The notes under the pieces: generated by a model
What the model was told of the DNA's origin: nothing
Databases searched by the model: none
What the model saw: only the letters and a program-made list of their open reading frames with translations
Shown: positions 45,000 to 57,137 of the stretch, in pieces
How the letters are laid out: each line of letters starts with the position of its first letter
How positions within the stretch are numbered: the stretch's first letter is position 1
Position numbers and translations under genes: made by a program
Source: Hericium rajendrae
Taxonomy: Eukaryota > Basidiomycota > Agaricomycetes > Russulales > Hericiaceae
Assembly (NCBI GenBank): GCA_033439255.1
Contig: CM065881.1
Coordinates: 1,736,001 to 1,800,000, forward strand
Length of the DNA: 64,000 bases
Direction of reading: 5' to 3'

Positions 45000-46667
45000 T
45001 GAGAGGATGCAGGTGGTGTCATCAGAAGCATGGACCTGGAAGAGAGGGCTGAGACCGGCGAGGCCATCGTGACGGGCACCACCGTGGAGTCCACGGTGGC
45101 CAACGAGCTTGGAGGTGCAGGGCCCGCAGATGAGGGCAAAAGGACAGCCGTCGTGGAATTTGCGAGAGGCTGAGGTGGGCGAGGGGGGGAATATGAGGGT
45201 GACAGGAATGGGGTGTGTGGGGGAGTCTGGAAGTCAGATGGCTGGATACGGGGTCCCGTCGTTGACGCGTGGTGGTCGTTATAGATCGTTGGCCCAACCT
45301 CTTCTCCACCAAAGTCGTCGTCATCATCTGGGACTGTCTGAAGGCCTATATCTTCTGGTACTTTACCTTGGGCAATAACGCACTGGCCTTCCACGAGAAA
45401 GTCCCAGTAGAAGATGCAGGTGCCAATCCATGGCCCGTTCTTGATGGTCTGCCAGCTGTGACCTTCTTCTTCGAATGTGTCCTCTTTTGTGTTGCGAATG
45501 AGGAACCAACCACCATCATTGACGTGGCATCTGCCCCGTATTGATGGTGATCTCGCGACAGGTGGAGGCAGCTGGGGCAGTCGTCGTGTGGGAGGACGAT
45601 GCAGCCGGTTGAGAGGGTGTCACCGCTGGTTGTGCTGAGCAGGCAACATGCGAGGTTGGTGCCGTCCTTGTGTTACGAGCCTGTTGACGGTGCTGCCTGC
45701 TTTGCCATTGGCCAGCACTCAACTCAGCACGCGTGGCATTGCGAAGGGTGATGGTCCAGTCGTGGGGTTGGTGGCAGGCAGGGTCGAGGTGGCGGACGTC
45801 CTCGCGAGACACGGAATCTGCATCCCACAAGTAAGCGACTGGCACGCCGTGGTGAATGAGCTGGTCGAGGTCAAGGAGCTCCCTCGCCCCCATGATGAGA
45901 TCGAGGTACGTGTCGACGGTAGCTGCCATACCGAAGCCGTTGTCCTGTGTGACGGCGATCCAGTCTGGCGGTTGAGAGAAGAATGCACAGTAATTTGACG
46001 GGGCATTGGCCATGATCCAGCAAAGATATCCTCACCATTCTAAATAACCTGCACGCACCCACTGGAGGAACGCAGCATGTTCAGAGTAACTTTGAATGGG
46101 GCGAGCTGGGTCGGGCCACTCAATGTCCAGGAAAAAGTGTTGAATACCTAAGGCTCGGGCAAGGGTGGTAGCAACATTCATAAGTTGGGTGAAAGTGACT
46201 TTCACCGATCCTCAGTGGATTGAGTCGAGAAGTTGGCTGGCACCATGGGGATTGCTGATGATAAGGCGGCTATTGTCGTTGTTGAACCAGGCCCAGTGTT
46301 CAGCCATGGACGCATTGTATACAGGGCGGTAAGGCATCCAGGGAGTGCTGGCATCATACCAGATGGGGTAGACGACACTGTCGGGAGTCTCAAGGTATGT
46401 TGGCAGTGTATAACGTCCTGATACATTGGACGGATCTGACAGCAGGGGTCCAAGGTTGTGCATAGGCTCAGGCTGAAAGTCACCTAGGAAGACCCAAGTG
46501 TGGCTGGCCCTTGTTGTGGTGAACACGTAGATGACCTGGCGGTGGGGGGACACAAAACGCCTGGTGACATAGTCAGAGCAGAAAGCTGTGGGGAGCGTAC
46601 GCTCGTCGATATGGTCGGAAAGGTAAACCAGCAGTAAGATACCCGATGATGTGGATGCGGACTTCAC

Positions 46668-46890
46668 TCCAAGTGTGCAAGGGGATCAAAGAGAGGGAGC
46701 CATCAGAGAAGAGATTTGGAGTATATAGAAGAATGAGAAAAGAGATTAGAGGAAATAGTAGGGAGATCCTGCGAGGAATCCTCATGGATGGGTGTAAGAA
46801 AAAAGCAGTTCGCTGCGATGGTGAGCTTAAAGTCGAGGTGAAAGCGGAGTTTCAATAAGATGGGAGATCCCAAAAGGGGTGATAAGATAA
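46668..46890. other. Spacer between unknown gene and gypsy fossil
   Basis: Purine-rich on the plus strand. The upstream region of the minus-strand gene would lie here. No LTR was recognised. Confidence 0.3.
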
Positions 46891-49800
46891 GCTAAGGATT
46901 AAGTGCGACAGCTACTACATATATATACACATGCTGAAAATGAAATAAAATAGAAGAGGAATGGGTGTAACTACAGGTTATGAGCTGATCGATAGGGATA
47001 GAGGATGTGGGGCGCATTGCGTAGGTCACATGCTGTGAGCCATAGATCGTACTGCGGGGAGTAACCAGTCCATCGAACGAGGTATTCCGTCTTGTGCATT
47101 CGTTTATTGTATCGGTGCACAATAATCTTTTCAACCTGGTACTCTTTGGAGGCTAGTTGGTGAGGACGGGTATCGGGAAGTTGAGCACAGATTCCGTGCT
47201 CAGGCGACGATTGAATGTAAGAACAGAGATGCTCCAGGTTGAACACGGTAGACCTTTTGTATTTGTCTGGGAGTTGGAGATGGTATACATTGGGATTAAT
47301 CCATTCTAGCACTGGAAACGGCCCAATTGCATGCTGGGTTAGCTTGGCACTTTCGCCTTTTGACTCACTCCATTCGAATGAGTGTGGGTTAACAAGAACG
47401 AGGTTGCCGACTTGAAAGTCGAGTGGCTTGCACTTTTTATTATAGGCTTCTGCTTGTTTAACTTGGGCTTTTGCGATAGCCAGTCGAGCACTTTCTCAGT
47501 GGAATCGGAGCACGTCGATAAATTCGGAAGCATTGCCATGAAGGAGCACAAAAGGGCTTAATCTCGTGAACGCGTGAGGAGTGGTATTGTATGCGTGTTC
47601 GAGCAGCAGGAGCCACTCTGTCTAGGAGGATTTGTTCTCGGGCACATACGTGCGGAGCATGATTTTGACACATTTATTGACTATCTCCGTCTGGCCATCG
47701 TGCTGCGAGCAGTGAGAAGAAGACAAGGACATCCTCATTTTTAGAAATTTTGCCACCGCTCTCCAGAAATCTGAGGTCCATTGAGGATCACGATCTGTGA
47801 CTATGTTATCGGGAAGTCCAAAGCGACAAGCGACATGTTTGACGAATAATGCGGCGAATCTTTGAGCGTCTAATTCCATTGTTGTGAGTATGAACTGCGC
47901 GTGCTTGGACATTCTGTCCATGAAGACCAGGATAGCATTGAAGTCGTGCGACCAAGTTAGACCAGCTACCATATCCATGGAAATGAATTTGTAAGGCCAT
48001 CGGGGAATCAGATTAGGAATCAGGAATCCATATTTCCTGAAGTTTGGGTTCTTGGTCTTTTGGCAGACATCGCAGGATGCGCAAAATGTTTTGACATCTT
48101 TGTGCATCTGAGGCCAGAAGAATCGTCCACTGAGAATGAGCCAAAGTTTCTCGAAGCTGGCATGCACGGATTCATATGGACTTTCGTGGGTCTGAATCAA
48201 TATATTGCTTCTTTCCGATTCTGAAATGCATAGCCGCAGATGGAAGTCCACATCTCGAAAGAATAGGAGACCTTCTTCGTCTTTAAAGAATCTCATTCCC
48301 GGATTCCAGGAACCAGGTGAAATGCTAGCAGATGTCCAATGTTTGCTGAGGATCGGATCCTTCTTGTATCTTTGAACTAAGCAATCTTTATATTCGGGTG
48401 ACATGTGGACGGAAATGGTGGGAGGAGGGTGTGCCGACTCCCAGTTTGCCTGGATGTTGTAAGGCCCTAAGGATTCCTCTGGGTCACAGTTATCCTGTTC
48501 CTCCGATTCTGCTCGTCTTCTAGTGAGTCACCTGCTCTTGGATGAGCGAGGTCTCAATCACTTGGTTTCATTTGGTTTCATGGAAAGCCCCTCCTCGCCT
48601 GGTTGCTGAGGAGCTGCAGTCTTAGCTTGTTTAGCTCACTGCCTGGTAGTGACTGGGGTGACATCGCGAACATCAAATAAATCATCCCAATCGATTACAG
48701 CCAAAGCCAAAAAGGTGGAGGCAGGTGCACATAGGGCGGCAGCTTCGGCGGACTCCGTGAGGCTGCAATCGCATTGAAGACTAGGTGAGTCATCATCTAG
48801 TGGGGCATCGAAGGATGAGGTGGATGGCAGAAGACGGGACACAGGGTCCATGTTGGAATGAACACAGCCCAGACGGTGTACTATTTCCAAGCCAGGTTTA
48901 AATGCCGAGAACACAGTACCCCATGCAGTGAGGCAGCAGTTGCTATTTTCATATGTCTTTGCCCATTGAAGAGCTGCATGGTCCGTGATAAGGAGGATAT
49001 CCTCGCCTTCGATGAAAGGCAGAAATTTAACCAAACCTTCTTTAGCGGTGAGGGCTTCTCATTTCGTGCCAGAATAATTGCGTTTGGTGGGCTTGAAGGT
49101 GTGGCTCCAGTAGCCGATAACGTGCTCGATCCAGACGAAGGATTGATCTAAGGAAGGCCCCCATTTTTCGTCATGAAAGTCGTCACGTATTCGGTTGGAC
49201 ATTTTGACGACGAGTTTAGGAACGGGCTTGCCTTGTTCGAAGTTGTGGGCAAGTCGATCATAGACTTTCGTACCTTTAAGGTCAGCAATGGAAATACGCT
49301 GGACTTGTTGCAAGGTGCAGCCCAGGCCATCTGCTGAGGCATCCATGTACAGCCGGTATGGATGCTTTTGTTTCGGATGTCCAAGGACTGGTGTGGAACT
49401 TAATGCATGCTTAATAGCAGAAAAGGAGTCCTCTTCCATCGCTGTCCACTTCCAACGGGCTCCTTTGCAAGTGAGTTGGAATAAAGATGCTGCGACTAGC
49501 ACATAGTTTGGTAGAAATAGGGAGAAGTATACAGCCATGCCAAGGAATGTACGTAGCTCCGGGACACTAATAGGGTGAGACATGGTGAGAATCTTTTCAA
49601 CTTTGGCCTTGTGAGTAGAAAGGCTGAGGCGAGAGACTTTATGACCAAGGAGTATAATGGACAAATAGAACATATGGCATTTGGATGGAGAAAGTGCGAT
49701 ACCTGCTTCTTCAACTGCAGTCAAGACTTTCTCTAAATGATCGATGTGTTCTTCATGGGTTCGTGAATAGACCACGATGTCGTCGATATACATCAGGCAG

Positions 49801-51699
49801 AAAAGCCATAGGTAAGGTGCAAGGATGTGTTGCATGATGTGTTGGAAGATAGAAGGCCCATTTTGGAGTCCAAATGGCATGCGTTTGAACTGCCAGTGGC
49901 CTGTGTGAGTGCAGAAGGCCATTTTTTCCACGTCCTCTTGGGCCATCTCAAGCTGAGTAAAGCCTAAGAGCGCGTCTAGGGATGATAGGACCTGTGCACC
50001 GGCGAGGGACCCGAGAATCTCAGCTTGCCTAGGAATTGGGAGTTCATCTGGTATGGTGGTGGTGTTGAGCTTTCGGTAGTCTACGCAGAAGTGGGGCTTA
50101 TTATTGCAGTAAAAAATGATGACGGGAGCACTCCAAGGACTCCTTGATGGCTCGATGACATCTTGTTTGAACTACGACTTAAGTTGGTCTTCAATAACTT
50201 CCCTCTTTGCAGGAGACGTCCCATACATGGGAACTGCGATGGGAACTTGACCATCTACAGTGCGAATATGCACTTTGGATGGGTGATGGCCTAACCTGCC
50301 ATCAAATCCGAATGCTTTCTGGCGGTGGCAGAGCATTGCCCAGGCCTTATCGTGCAAGTGTTCTGGCAATTGACCAACATCTAATAGATTCTCCATGTGT
50401 TCTGAGGGGTATACTGTGGGGTCAGGGACTTCTGCCGTCTTAGGTCCTCAGTCCTCGCTCTTGGATTCCGAGGGTGGCGAGGAGTTCGTGACATCAATGG
50501 TCACATTGATAAGTGCTCAGGTCTTGGCAGCATGATCCTGAAGAGCATGAAAATGTTCTTCCAAGGCAGGAGTGTCCAGAGTGGACGTAGGATCCTGAAG
50601 GTAAGCTAGGGTATCTCCTTTGCACAAATATTGCAGCCAGGTGCCGGTGTTGAAGATGGGAAGCACACGAATAGAACCTTTGATCAGCAGGTTGGGAACG
50701 AGCAGTTCGGGCTGACGTTTCTTGTCGAGGTTAGTGAATGCACTTTCAATAAGCCATGTGCTGTCCTCTTTGCCTGCAGGCAGGGTAACTGGGACGTGTT
50801 TAACTTGTCCGGGCTAGAGACGGACATCCGTTGCTATGCAAACTGCATTTGTTAGGTTATGCAACTTCTCTTTGTGATGCTTCATCTTATTGCAGTGATG
50901 GGATTTTGCTTTAATGAAGGAGGCTAGCTTGATGCATTTGCGTCTTCAAATCAGAGAATGGTCCTTAGTTTGAGTAATGCCGGTGGCACGGACATTGTAG
51001 GGGAATCTCCGGAAGCCGACCGTTGTGTCGCCATCTTGGCCGCGAATGACAGTGAGTTCGTAGGTCTGGTGAAAGTCTTCTCCTAACAGCACAGGAACTG
51101 TCATAGAAGATATGATGTAGGCTTCAGCTTCAAGGCACAAAGAAGGGCCTTCGATCAATTTTACGAAAAGAGGCAATGTGACGAATCCTCTAATTTTAGC
51201 ATCTTTTGCTGTGAGTTGTAGGAGCTGGAGCTTCATGCCTTGTTTTAGCATTGGTGGATCCACCAATGAATTATAGAAGGCTTCTGAAACTAGAGTGATG
51301 TCTGCGCCAGAATCCAACCGCAGATCCACGGTCATTCCATCTTTTCGGTGAACATGTCCCGGCATGGCGACAACGGAGACACCCTTAGCAGACTCGCCTT
51401 TCTTGAACTCGCATTGTTTCAGAAGGTTGACTATTGAGGGAGGCACAGACTCCACTTCCTCGAGTAATGTTCCTTGAGCCCAGAGAATAGTAGGGCGAGC
51501 TCGAGCAAGCAGGTCATTGACATCGTCGACCTCCTCCAGACAGACTGAGAATACAGCTTTTGAGATTATGTGGGTCTTCTTGAGTTCTTGATCCAAAAGC
51601 ATTCCATCAATATAAGCAGAAGATTTGGATCTATTAAGAAGAGTTTCGTAAGCCGTAGAATACAAATTCTCATCGTCTACTGGACGGAGGGTATCAGAG

Positions 51700-52122
51700 T
51701 GTCAAGACTCGGTCGTAGACAGCAGAGAACCACCCAAGTCACCAGCGATGATGGGAGCGAGAGAGCAGAGAGCGACTAGCAGCGCAGTGACCTGTATTGG
51801 AGGTACAGTACGGTACAGACGAAATGGACAATCTAGGGAAATAGGCGAGCGACAGGGAGCCTATAAGTACTGGGACGACAATGGGAAAAGAACAATGGAC
51901 ACCATAACGGGTCGAACAATAGAGTGAGAACAATGGTGGCCAAAAGGAGAACAATGGGAGGGAGAACAATAGGATGTCCCAAAGGGGAACAAGGGCATGG
52001 GTGAAGGATAGCCCCAGGTCATGTGAGGAAGTGAACATGTGATGGGGCTGCTGGAGCACATGACCGACGCGATGCCTTGATGGCAGAGAAGAAGGCGGAG
52101 AGAAATGGAGCGATCCGTGACA
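51700..52122 (-). repeat. Gypsy 3' LTR
   Basis: TGTCAAGACTCGG...ATCCGTGACA on the plus strand, TG...CA ends, 423 bp. The Pol reading runs slightly into it. Confidence 0.93.
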
Positions 52123-54772
52123 TCACCCCCTCTCTAAGACGCACTTTCGCCTGGAGTGCGTGATGAGCATGGACGGGATCGAGGTAGATGAGTCCACGAA
52201 GATTGGGAGCCTTGAGTGCATGCGGATGGCGGGTGTAGAAGTCGGTGATTGCACCATGGGCATTGGAAAGGGAGGTACGTGAAAGCCACTGATTTTCTGA
52301 ATCAGGGTAGCCTGCCCATTTGATGAGATATTCAATGCCGTGTTTGTTCCGAGTGAGACGAGCATCGAGGACAGACTCAACTTCGTACTCTTCCTCGCCC
52401 TCCACAAGGTCAGGTGGTGGTGCAGGGAAGTTGGGACCATGAGCATCGGTTTCCTTGTAAGGGGACAACAGGGACGTGTGGAACACCGGGTGGATACGCC
52501 AGGTGGGTGGTAGCTTCAGTCGATAAGAGACTGGGCCCAGGACGTCAGTGATTTCGAAAGGTCCCAGGCGTCGATCAGCAAGCTTAGCTTTGGGTCGTGT
52601 GGTTTTGATGTTCTTGCCATCGAGCCAGACCTTGTCGCCAACCTGGAAGTGGATGGTGTCATGCATATGGTCCTGGTTGTTGCGCTTCATGAGATCAGCA
52701 GCTGTTTGAAGGCTGGCCTGGACCTCAGTGCGAAGTTGTTCGAGGTGACGGAAACGATCCTCGACGGCGGGTGTAGACGATGTGGGGTTGACAGTGGGGA
52801 TGGCAGTGGGAATATAGCCGAGGAGCATTTCAAATGGAGCTCGGTTAGTGGCGCTGTGGATACGGTGGTTGTGCGAGAACTCAGCGTAAGGGAGCCATTG
52901 GACCCAATCGTCCTGACGGTAGTTGCAGAAGGTACGAAGGAATTGCTCGAGTTCTTGATTGACGCGTTCTGACTCGCCATCGGTCTGTGGATGATAGGCG
53001 GTGCTGAGGGAGGACTTGATACCAAGTTTGTCGAAGACGCCACGCATGACTTTGCCTGCATACTGTGGGCCACGATCAGAGATGAGGCGTTCCCAGAGGC
53101 CGTAGTTCCGATAAATCCTGTCAAAAAGGATGTCGACTGTGCCATCACTGGTAATGGTCTCGTTACAAGGAGTGAAGGAGACGTGCTTTGTAAAACGGTC
53201 GACGACCACATTGATGGAGTCATAGCCTTGGCATTCTGGGAGTTTGACGATGAAGTCCGAGGTAATGTCTTGGAAGGGACGGGTAGGGATGGCATTGGGG
53301 ATTGTTTCAACATGGGGGCGGTGATTTTGAACCTTGGTGGCCTGGCAGGTAGCACAGCCATCAACATAATCACGAACGAAGACAGACATACTGGGCCACC
53401 AGTAGTTGCGACTGAGGAGCTCATAGGTCTTGTAGCGTCCGGGGTGACCAGCCATGGGAGTGTCGTGATGCAGCTTGACGATATCTCGCCGAAGGTCCTT
53501 GTCAGCAGGGATGTAGACTTTGCCACGAAAGAGGATGAGGCCATCCTCGTAGTTCCATTCTTGGAGGTTCTTGACGAGGGAGCGAGGACCGTTGTTCAGG
53601 ATCACGTCAAGGGCTTGAACGACCTCAATATCCTTGGTCTTGGCATTGCGAATGCGTTGGCGAAGATCAGCATTGCCAATGGACTTGACAGCGGCTGGAC
53701 GTGTAGCATGAATCTGGAAGTACTTGGGGTCGAGGAGGACACGATCTGAGTTGTCGTCGTCCACCCCCTCTCTATGGTCAGGTCGTCTCGACATGGCATC
53801 TGGCCGGTGATGAATACCGGGTTTGTGGATCAAGGTGAAGTCGAAACGAGTGAGGAAGAGAGCCCAGCGAGCCTGACGACGACTCAGCTTTTGGGCAGAC
53901 TTGAAGTATTCCAGGTTCTTATGGTCAGTCCAGATCTCCACAGTATGGGGAGAGCCTTCCAGGTAGTGCTGCCAGGCTTCGAGGGCACGGATGATGGCCA
54001 GGAGTTCCTTGTCATAAATGTCGTAGTTGCGTTCAGGGGCAGTGAAGGCCTTGGAGATGTAAGCAACAGGGTGCCATTGCTCGTCCTCCCCACGCTGGGA
54101 TAGGATACCTCCTGTGGCATAGTCTGAGGCATCGACCTCAACCAAGTAGGGTTTGGACGGGTCAGGCATGATAAGGACTGGGGACGAGGTGAACGCAGCT
54201 TTAAGAGCCTCAAAGGCATGTTGACATTCAGCAGACCAGGCCCAAGGATGGTCTTTCTTGGTAAGGTCAAACATGGGACGGGCGACTTTGGAGAAGTCCT
54301 GGATGAAGCGTCGATAGAAGTTGCCAAAGCCAACAAAGGACTGGACATCCTTGACGTTACGGGGGGCAGGCCATTCAGCGATGCCTGCAACCTTGACGGG
54401 GTCCATGGCAAGCGTGTTATGGGAGACAATGAGACCGAGGAACTCAACGGAGGGCTGCTCGAAAGAGCACTTCTCTGGTTTGAGGAAGAGGTCATTGTCC
54501 TGGAGGCGTTGGAGGACCTTGCGCACGAGGTCGCGATGTTCTTCGAGGGTTTCGGTGAAAATGAGGATATCGTCCATGTAGATGACGACTTTGCCCGTGT
54601 CGATGAGATCCTTGAAAAGTTCATTCATCATTCCTTGGAACGTGGCAGGGGAGTTTGTAAGACCAAAAAACATCACCAGGGGTTCAAAGAGACCGCGGTT
54701 GGTTTTGAAGGCGGCTTTCCATTCGTCGCCCTCCTTGATGCGAACGTTGTTGTAACCCCAACGAACATCCAT
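52019..54772 (-). CDS. Gypsy Pol: RT, RNase H, integrase, chromodomain
   Basis: 917 codons. RT with VVIYMDDILIF (about residue 60), RNase H with VEVDASDYATGG (about 190-210), integrase zinc finger (HHDTPMAGHPG ... CATCQATK), integrase core (TSDFIVKLPE; DRGPQYAG; HPQTDGESERVNQEL with the catalytic D, D and E), and a C-terminal chromodomain (EYEVESVLDAR, GIEYLIKWAGYPDSENQW) that in chromoviruses targets integration to marked chromatin. It belongs to the element 51700-58798. Confidence 0.9.
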   Translation of the reverse strand: MDVRWGYNNVRIKEGDEWKAAFKTNRGLFEPLVMFFGLTNSPATFQGMMNELFKDLIDTGKVVIYMDDILIFTETLEEHRDLVRKVLQRLQDNDLFLKPEKCSFEQPSVEFLGLIVSHNTLAMDPVKVAGIAEWPAPRNVKDVQSFVGFGNFYRRFIQDFSKVARPMFDLTKKDHPWAWSAECQHAFEALKAAFTSSPVLIMPDPSKPYLVEVDASDYATGGILSQRGEDEQWHPVAYISKAFTAPERNYDIYDKELLAIIRALEAWQHYLEGSPHTVEIWTDHKNLEYFKSAQKLSRRQARWALFLTRFDFTLIHKPGIHHRPDAMSRRPDHREGVDDDNSDRVLLDPKYFQIHATRPAAVKSIGNADLRQRIRNAKTKDIEVVQALDVILNNGPRSLVKNLQEWNYEDGLILFRGKVYIPADKDLRRDIVKLHHDTPMAGHPGRYKTYELLSRNYWWPSMSVFVRDYVDGCATCQATKVQNHRPHVETIPNAIPTRPFQDITSDFIVKLPECQGYDSINVVVDRFTKHVSFTPCNETITSDGTVDILFDRIYRNYGLWERLISDRGPQYAGKVMRGVFDKLGIKSSLSTAYHPQTDGESERVNQELEQFLRTFCNYRQDDWVQWLPYAEFSHNHRIHSATNRAPFEMLLGYIPTAIPTVNPTSSTPAVEDRFRHLEQLRTEVQASLQTAADLMKRNNQDHMHDTIHFQVGDKVWLDGKNIKTTRPKAKLADRRLGPFEITDVLGPVSYRLKLPPTWRIHPVFHTSLLSPYKETDAHGPNFPAPPPDLVEGEEEYEVESVLDARLTRNKHGIEYLIKWAGYPDSENQWLSRTSLSNAHGAITDFYTRHPHALKAPNLRGLIYLDPVHAHHALQAKVRLREGVMSRIAPFLSAFFSAIKASRRSCAPAAPSHVHFLT

Positions 54773-56124
54773 CTTGGAGAAGACTTTGGCACCCTTGAGC
54801 TTGTCAACGAGTTCAGAGATGAGGGGCAGGGGATATTCATTCTTGATGGTGCCCTTGTTGAGGGTGCGATAGTCCTGGACGGGGCGTAGTTTTCCATCTT
54901 TTTCTTGATAAAGAAGAAGGGACTCGCCATAGGGGATTTGGAAGGACGGATGTAGCCTTTTTTGACCTGGTCATCAAGGAACGAATCGAGGTCCTCCTGC
55001 TCAGTGGGAGCCATGGGATAGACCTTGCATGAACGGGGTTCAAAACCATCTTTCAGGTCGATGGCGTGATCCCAAGGGCGACGTTCAGGAAGGCGATGGG
55101 AGGATTCCTCATCGAAGACGGGTTGGAAATCCTGGTACTGAGGGGGAACCATCTCAGCAAAGGACTTCTCCGCAACATGGGCGGCCACATGCTCAGCCAG
55201 TTTCTGAGCATTGGTGAAAGAGCGACGGATACGGATGGTATGTTGGTAGTCTGGGTCGTCATCTGGAGGGGGTGGTGTGTCCCAGTCAGGGAGAACACCA
55301 GCTAGGCGAAGACCCTCTTCAACCCAGTCATCATCGACGTTAGGTCGCAGGTCATCGTCCTCGGTGAACAGACGTGCAGGGACTTTGGACAGGTGGATAC
55401 GGCAAAGGCGGACACCTTGGACTCGGCGAGCAGGGATCACGTATTTGGGAAGTGGGGCAGCGACAAATGGTGGGGGCAGTGGGAGCAATGGAGAGGGGCA
55501 AGGTGGGGGGAGCAGTACTGCAGCAGCGCTGAGGACTGGTGGACGAGGGGCTGATTGGCGGCGTTCCGTGCGAGTGGACAGGTTCTTGACTGGGGGCTTA
55601 TTCAGGGTGCAAGAGGGAGGGCAGCGAGTCATGTCGACACGACGAGAGACCCAATCAATTTCAGGGTTGTGTTCCTGTAACCAATCGGTCCCAAGGATAA
55701 TGTCATAGTCGCCAATGTCGACGAGATAGAACTCAGCTGTCTCCTCATGGAAGGACGTCGAGTCCTTGGCGTAAATGCGGATGTTCTGGTTGACTGAATA
55801 GCGGACCCAGCCCATGATGTTTTCGGAGTTGTCTACGTTGCGAACGGGAAAGGGTTTAGGGAGTTTCTTGAGGGGGAACTGGTGTTTCTTGGCAAACTCG
55901 GGGTGCATAATAATGCCTTCTGCACCACTATCGAGAAGTGCCTCAGCGTCGATTTGTTTCTTGATCGGGGCAGTGATAATCTTGGCCTGGAGCGTAATGG
56001 ACGGTGTCTGACGATTGGGTGTGATAGCGGACATGCGCAAAGACGATGGATACGATTGCTCACAGGGGTCGGATAGTACAGAGAAGCGATTCGACGGATC
56101 AAAGAAATGTTTCTTGCCACCCAC
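54673..56124 (-). CDS. Gypsy protease and RT start
   Basis: 483 codons. Aspartic protease with LLDSGAEGIIMHPEFAKKH and IILGTDWLQEHNPEIDW, a Pro-rich linker, then the RT N-terminal region (HAIDLKDGFEPRSCKVYPMA; SPFFFIKKK). It overlaps the start of the following Pol reading. Confidence 0.85.
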   Translation of the reverse strand: MGGKKHFFDPSNRFSVLSDPCEQSYPSSLRMSAITPNRQTPSITLQAKIITAPIKKQIDAEALLDSGAEGIIMHPEFAKKHQFPLKKLPKPFPVRNVDNSENIMGWVRYSVNQNIRIYAKDSTSFHEETAEFYLVDIGDYDIILGTDWLQEHNPEIDWVSRRVDMTRCPPSCTLNKPPVKNLSTRTERRQSAPRPPVLSAAAVLLPPPCPSPLLPLPPPFVAAPLPKYVIPARRVQGVRLCRIHLSKVPARLFTEDDDLRPNVDDDWVEEGLRLAGVLPDWDTPPPPDDDPDYQHTIRIRRSFTNAQKLAEHVAAHVAEKSFAEMVPPQYQDFQPVFDEESSHRLPERRPWDHAIDLKDGFEPRSCKVYPMAPTEQEDLDSFLDDQVKKGYIRPSKSPMASPFFFIKKKMENYAPSRTIAPSTRAPSRMNIPCPSSLNSLTSSRVPKSSPRWMFVGVTTTFASRRATNGKPPSKPTAVSLNPW

Positions 56125-56147
56125 GGACGACGTGACCGGGGGGCGCT

Positions 56148-57137
56148 TTAAAAACCCTCAACCATATCCTTTAATGCAGCCTTTGCCTCTTCCCTCTCTT
56201 CCTCGCTCAAGTCCTTCAACTGCGACGATAAGTCGGCGATGGACCTGTTGATGGCGGGGACAGCGAGGGCGGCGGTTGCATCTTCTGGAGCTACTCCCGG
56301 GGCAGAGCCGGTTTCTAGCGCTCGGACACGAGGGGTTGGGGCACGGGGGTTGGAGTCGGCATTGAGGGGGCAGTCGCGGAAGCCATGGCCCTTCTGGCGG
56401 CAGCGGAAGCAACCGCCCTCACGCCTGAGGCGCTCACGGTCAGGCTCCGAGAGTTTGGACAGTGGGGCACCTGTAGCAGCGACTGTGCGGGATCGGCCAG
56501 TAGATGTGGACTGAGGGGAGCGAGTGCTCACCGGGGTGCGCCCAGTTGTAGGGCGGGGACTCTGGAACCGGGTGCGCATGAGGTAGGCAGCATTCCTGTC
56601 ACGGGCCCTCGCCTTCCACTCAGCCAGGGTGGTGGGCGTGGGGTAGCTGCACTGGCAATCATCGCACAGGGCGCTGTTGAGGCCATGCAGGAACCAGTCG
56701 ATCAGGGCCACGTCATTGTAGCCGGTGCGAGGGGCGAAGGACTCAAACTCGGTGATGTAGTCGACTACCGGGCGCGTACCCATCTGGAGGGTCTGGATAG
56801 CATGGGAGGCATCCTTGGAGTCGTCAAGGGGAGAGAAGTCCAAGTTGAAGCGAGTTCGAAGGGCGGTGAGGTTGGCATAGCGGGGAACATGAGCTGGAGA
56901 TGTTTTTGCAGCCACGAGATCGTCATCCTCAAGGATCTCCTCGACGCGCTGGGTGGCCCACTGGCCGGCGATAGGGCCCTGGCAGAGGTCGAGGAAGAGG
57001 GAGATCTGGGCGGTATCATCTTTATACCGGGTGGAGTTGGCGCGAAGGAATAAGCAAATATGCAGCTGGAATTCCTTGGACTTGGAACGATCTCCCTCAA
57101 AGGGAGCAGGTTTGACGCCGATCTCAGGGTTGGACAT
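56148..57137 (-). CDS. Gypsy Gag
   Basis: 329 codons. The capsid-like region begins near PAPFEGDRSKSKEFQLHICL, with FLDLCQGPIAGQWA and MGTRPVVDYITEFESFA, and a CCHC knuckle CFRCRQKGHGFRDCP near residue 245. It ends 23 bp before the protease reading, consistent with a Gag-Pol frame change. Confidence 0.88.
   Translation of the reverse strand: MSNPEIGVKPAPFEGDRSKSKEFQLHICLFLRANSTRYKDDTAQISLFLDLCQGPIAGQWATQRVEEILEDDDLVAAKTSPAHVPRYANLTALRTRFNLDFSPLDDSKDASHAIQTLQMGTRPVVDYITEFESFAPRTGYNDVALIDWFLHGLNSALCDDCQCSYPTPTTLAEWKARARDRNAAYLMRTRFQSPRPTTGRTPVSTRSPQSTSTGRSRTVAATGAPLSKLSEPDRERLRREGGCFRCRQKGHGFRDCPLNADSNPRAPTPRVRALETGSAPGVAPEDATAALAVPAINRSIADLSSQLKDLSEEEREEAKAALKDMVEGF

Larger units (their letters stand above)
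34966..46667 (-). pseudogene. Broken unknown gene split by a Plavaka transposon and a 581-bp MITE
   Basis: The minus-strand gene begins near 46667 (MKSASTSSGILLLVYLSDHI). Parts in order: FLGDFQPEPMHNLGPLLSDP and AEHWAWFNND; FFLDIEWPDPARP; PSNYCAFFSQPPDWIA and DADSVSREDVRHLD; a Ser/Pro/Gln-rich middle; HVNDGGWFLIRNTKED and GPWIGTCIFYWDF (45394-45530); a long Ser/Pro-rich region; and, beyond the Plavaka element, REAYPNAHIYEILPW at 34966-35015. I recall the N-terminal style from Agaricomycete hypothetical proteins, with no known function. Inactivating changes: TGA at 46212-46214 and at 46032-46034 (both compatible with CGA to TGA), one frame change near 45535, the MITE 44419-44999, the transposon 35016-43410, and loss of the 3' end at the copia LTR. 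At both DNA-transposon sites the frame closes if the element and one 2-bp copy are left out. Confidence 0.6.

Noticed and set aside
46013-46061. GTGAGG at the TGA near 46034 as an intron donor in the unknown gene
   Set aside because: The same frame runs on directly into GYLCWIMANAPSNYCAFF, so a changed codon is simpler than an intron. Not fully excluded.
52687-53749. Long ORFs opposite or overlapping the gypsy Pol reading
   Set aside because: Shadow frames of Pol with low-complexity translations.
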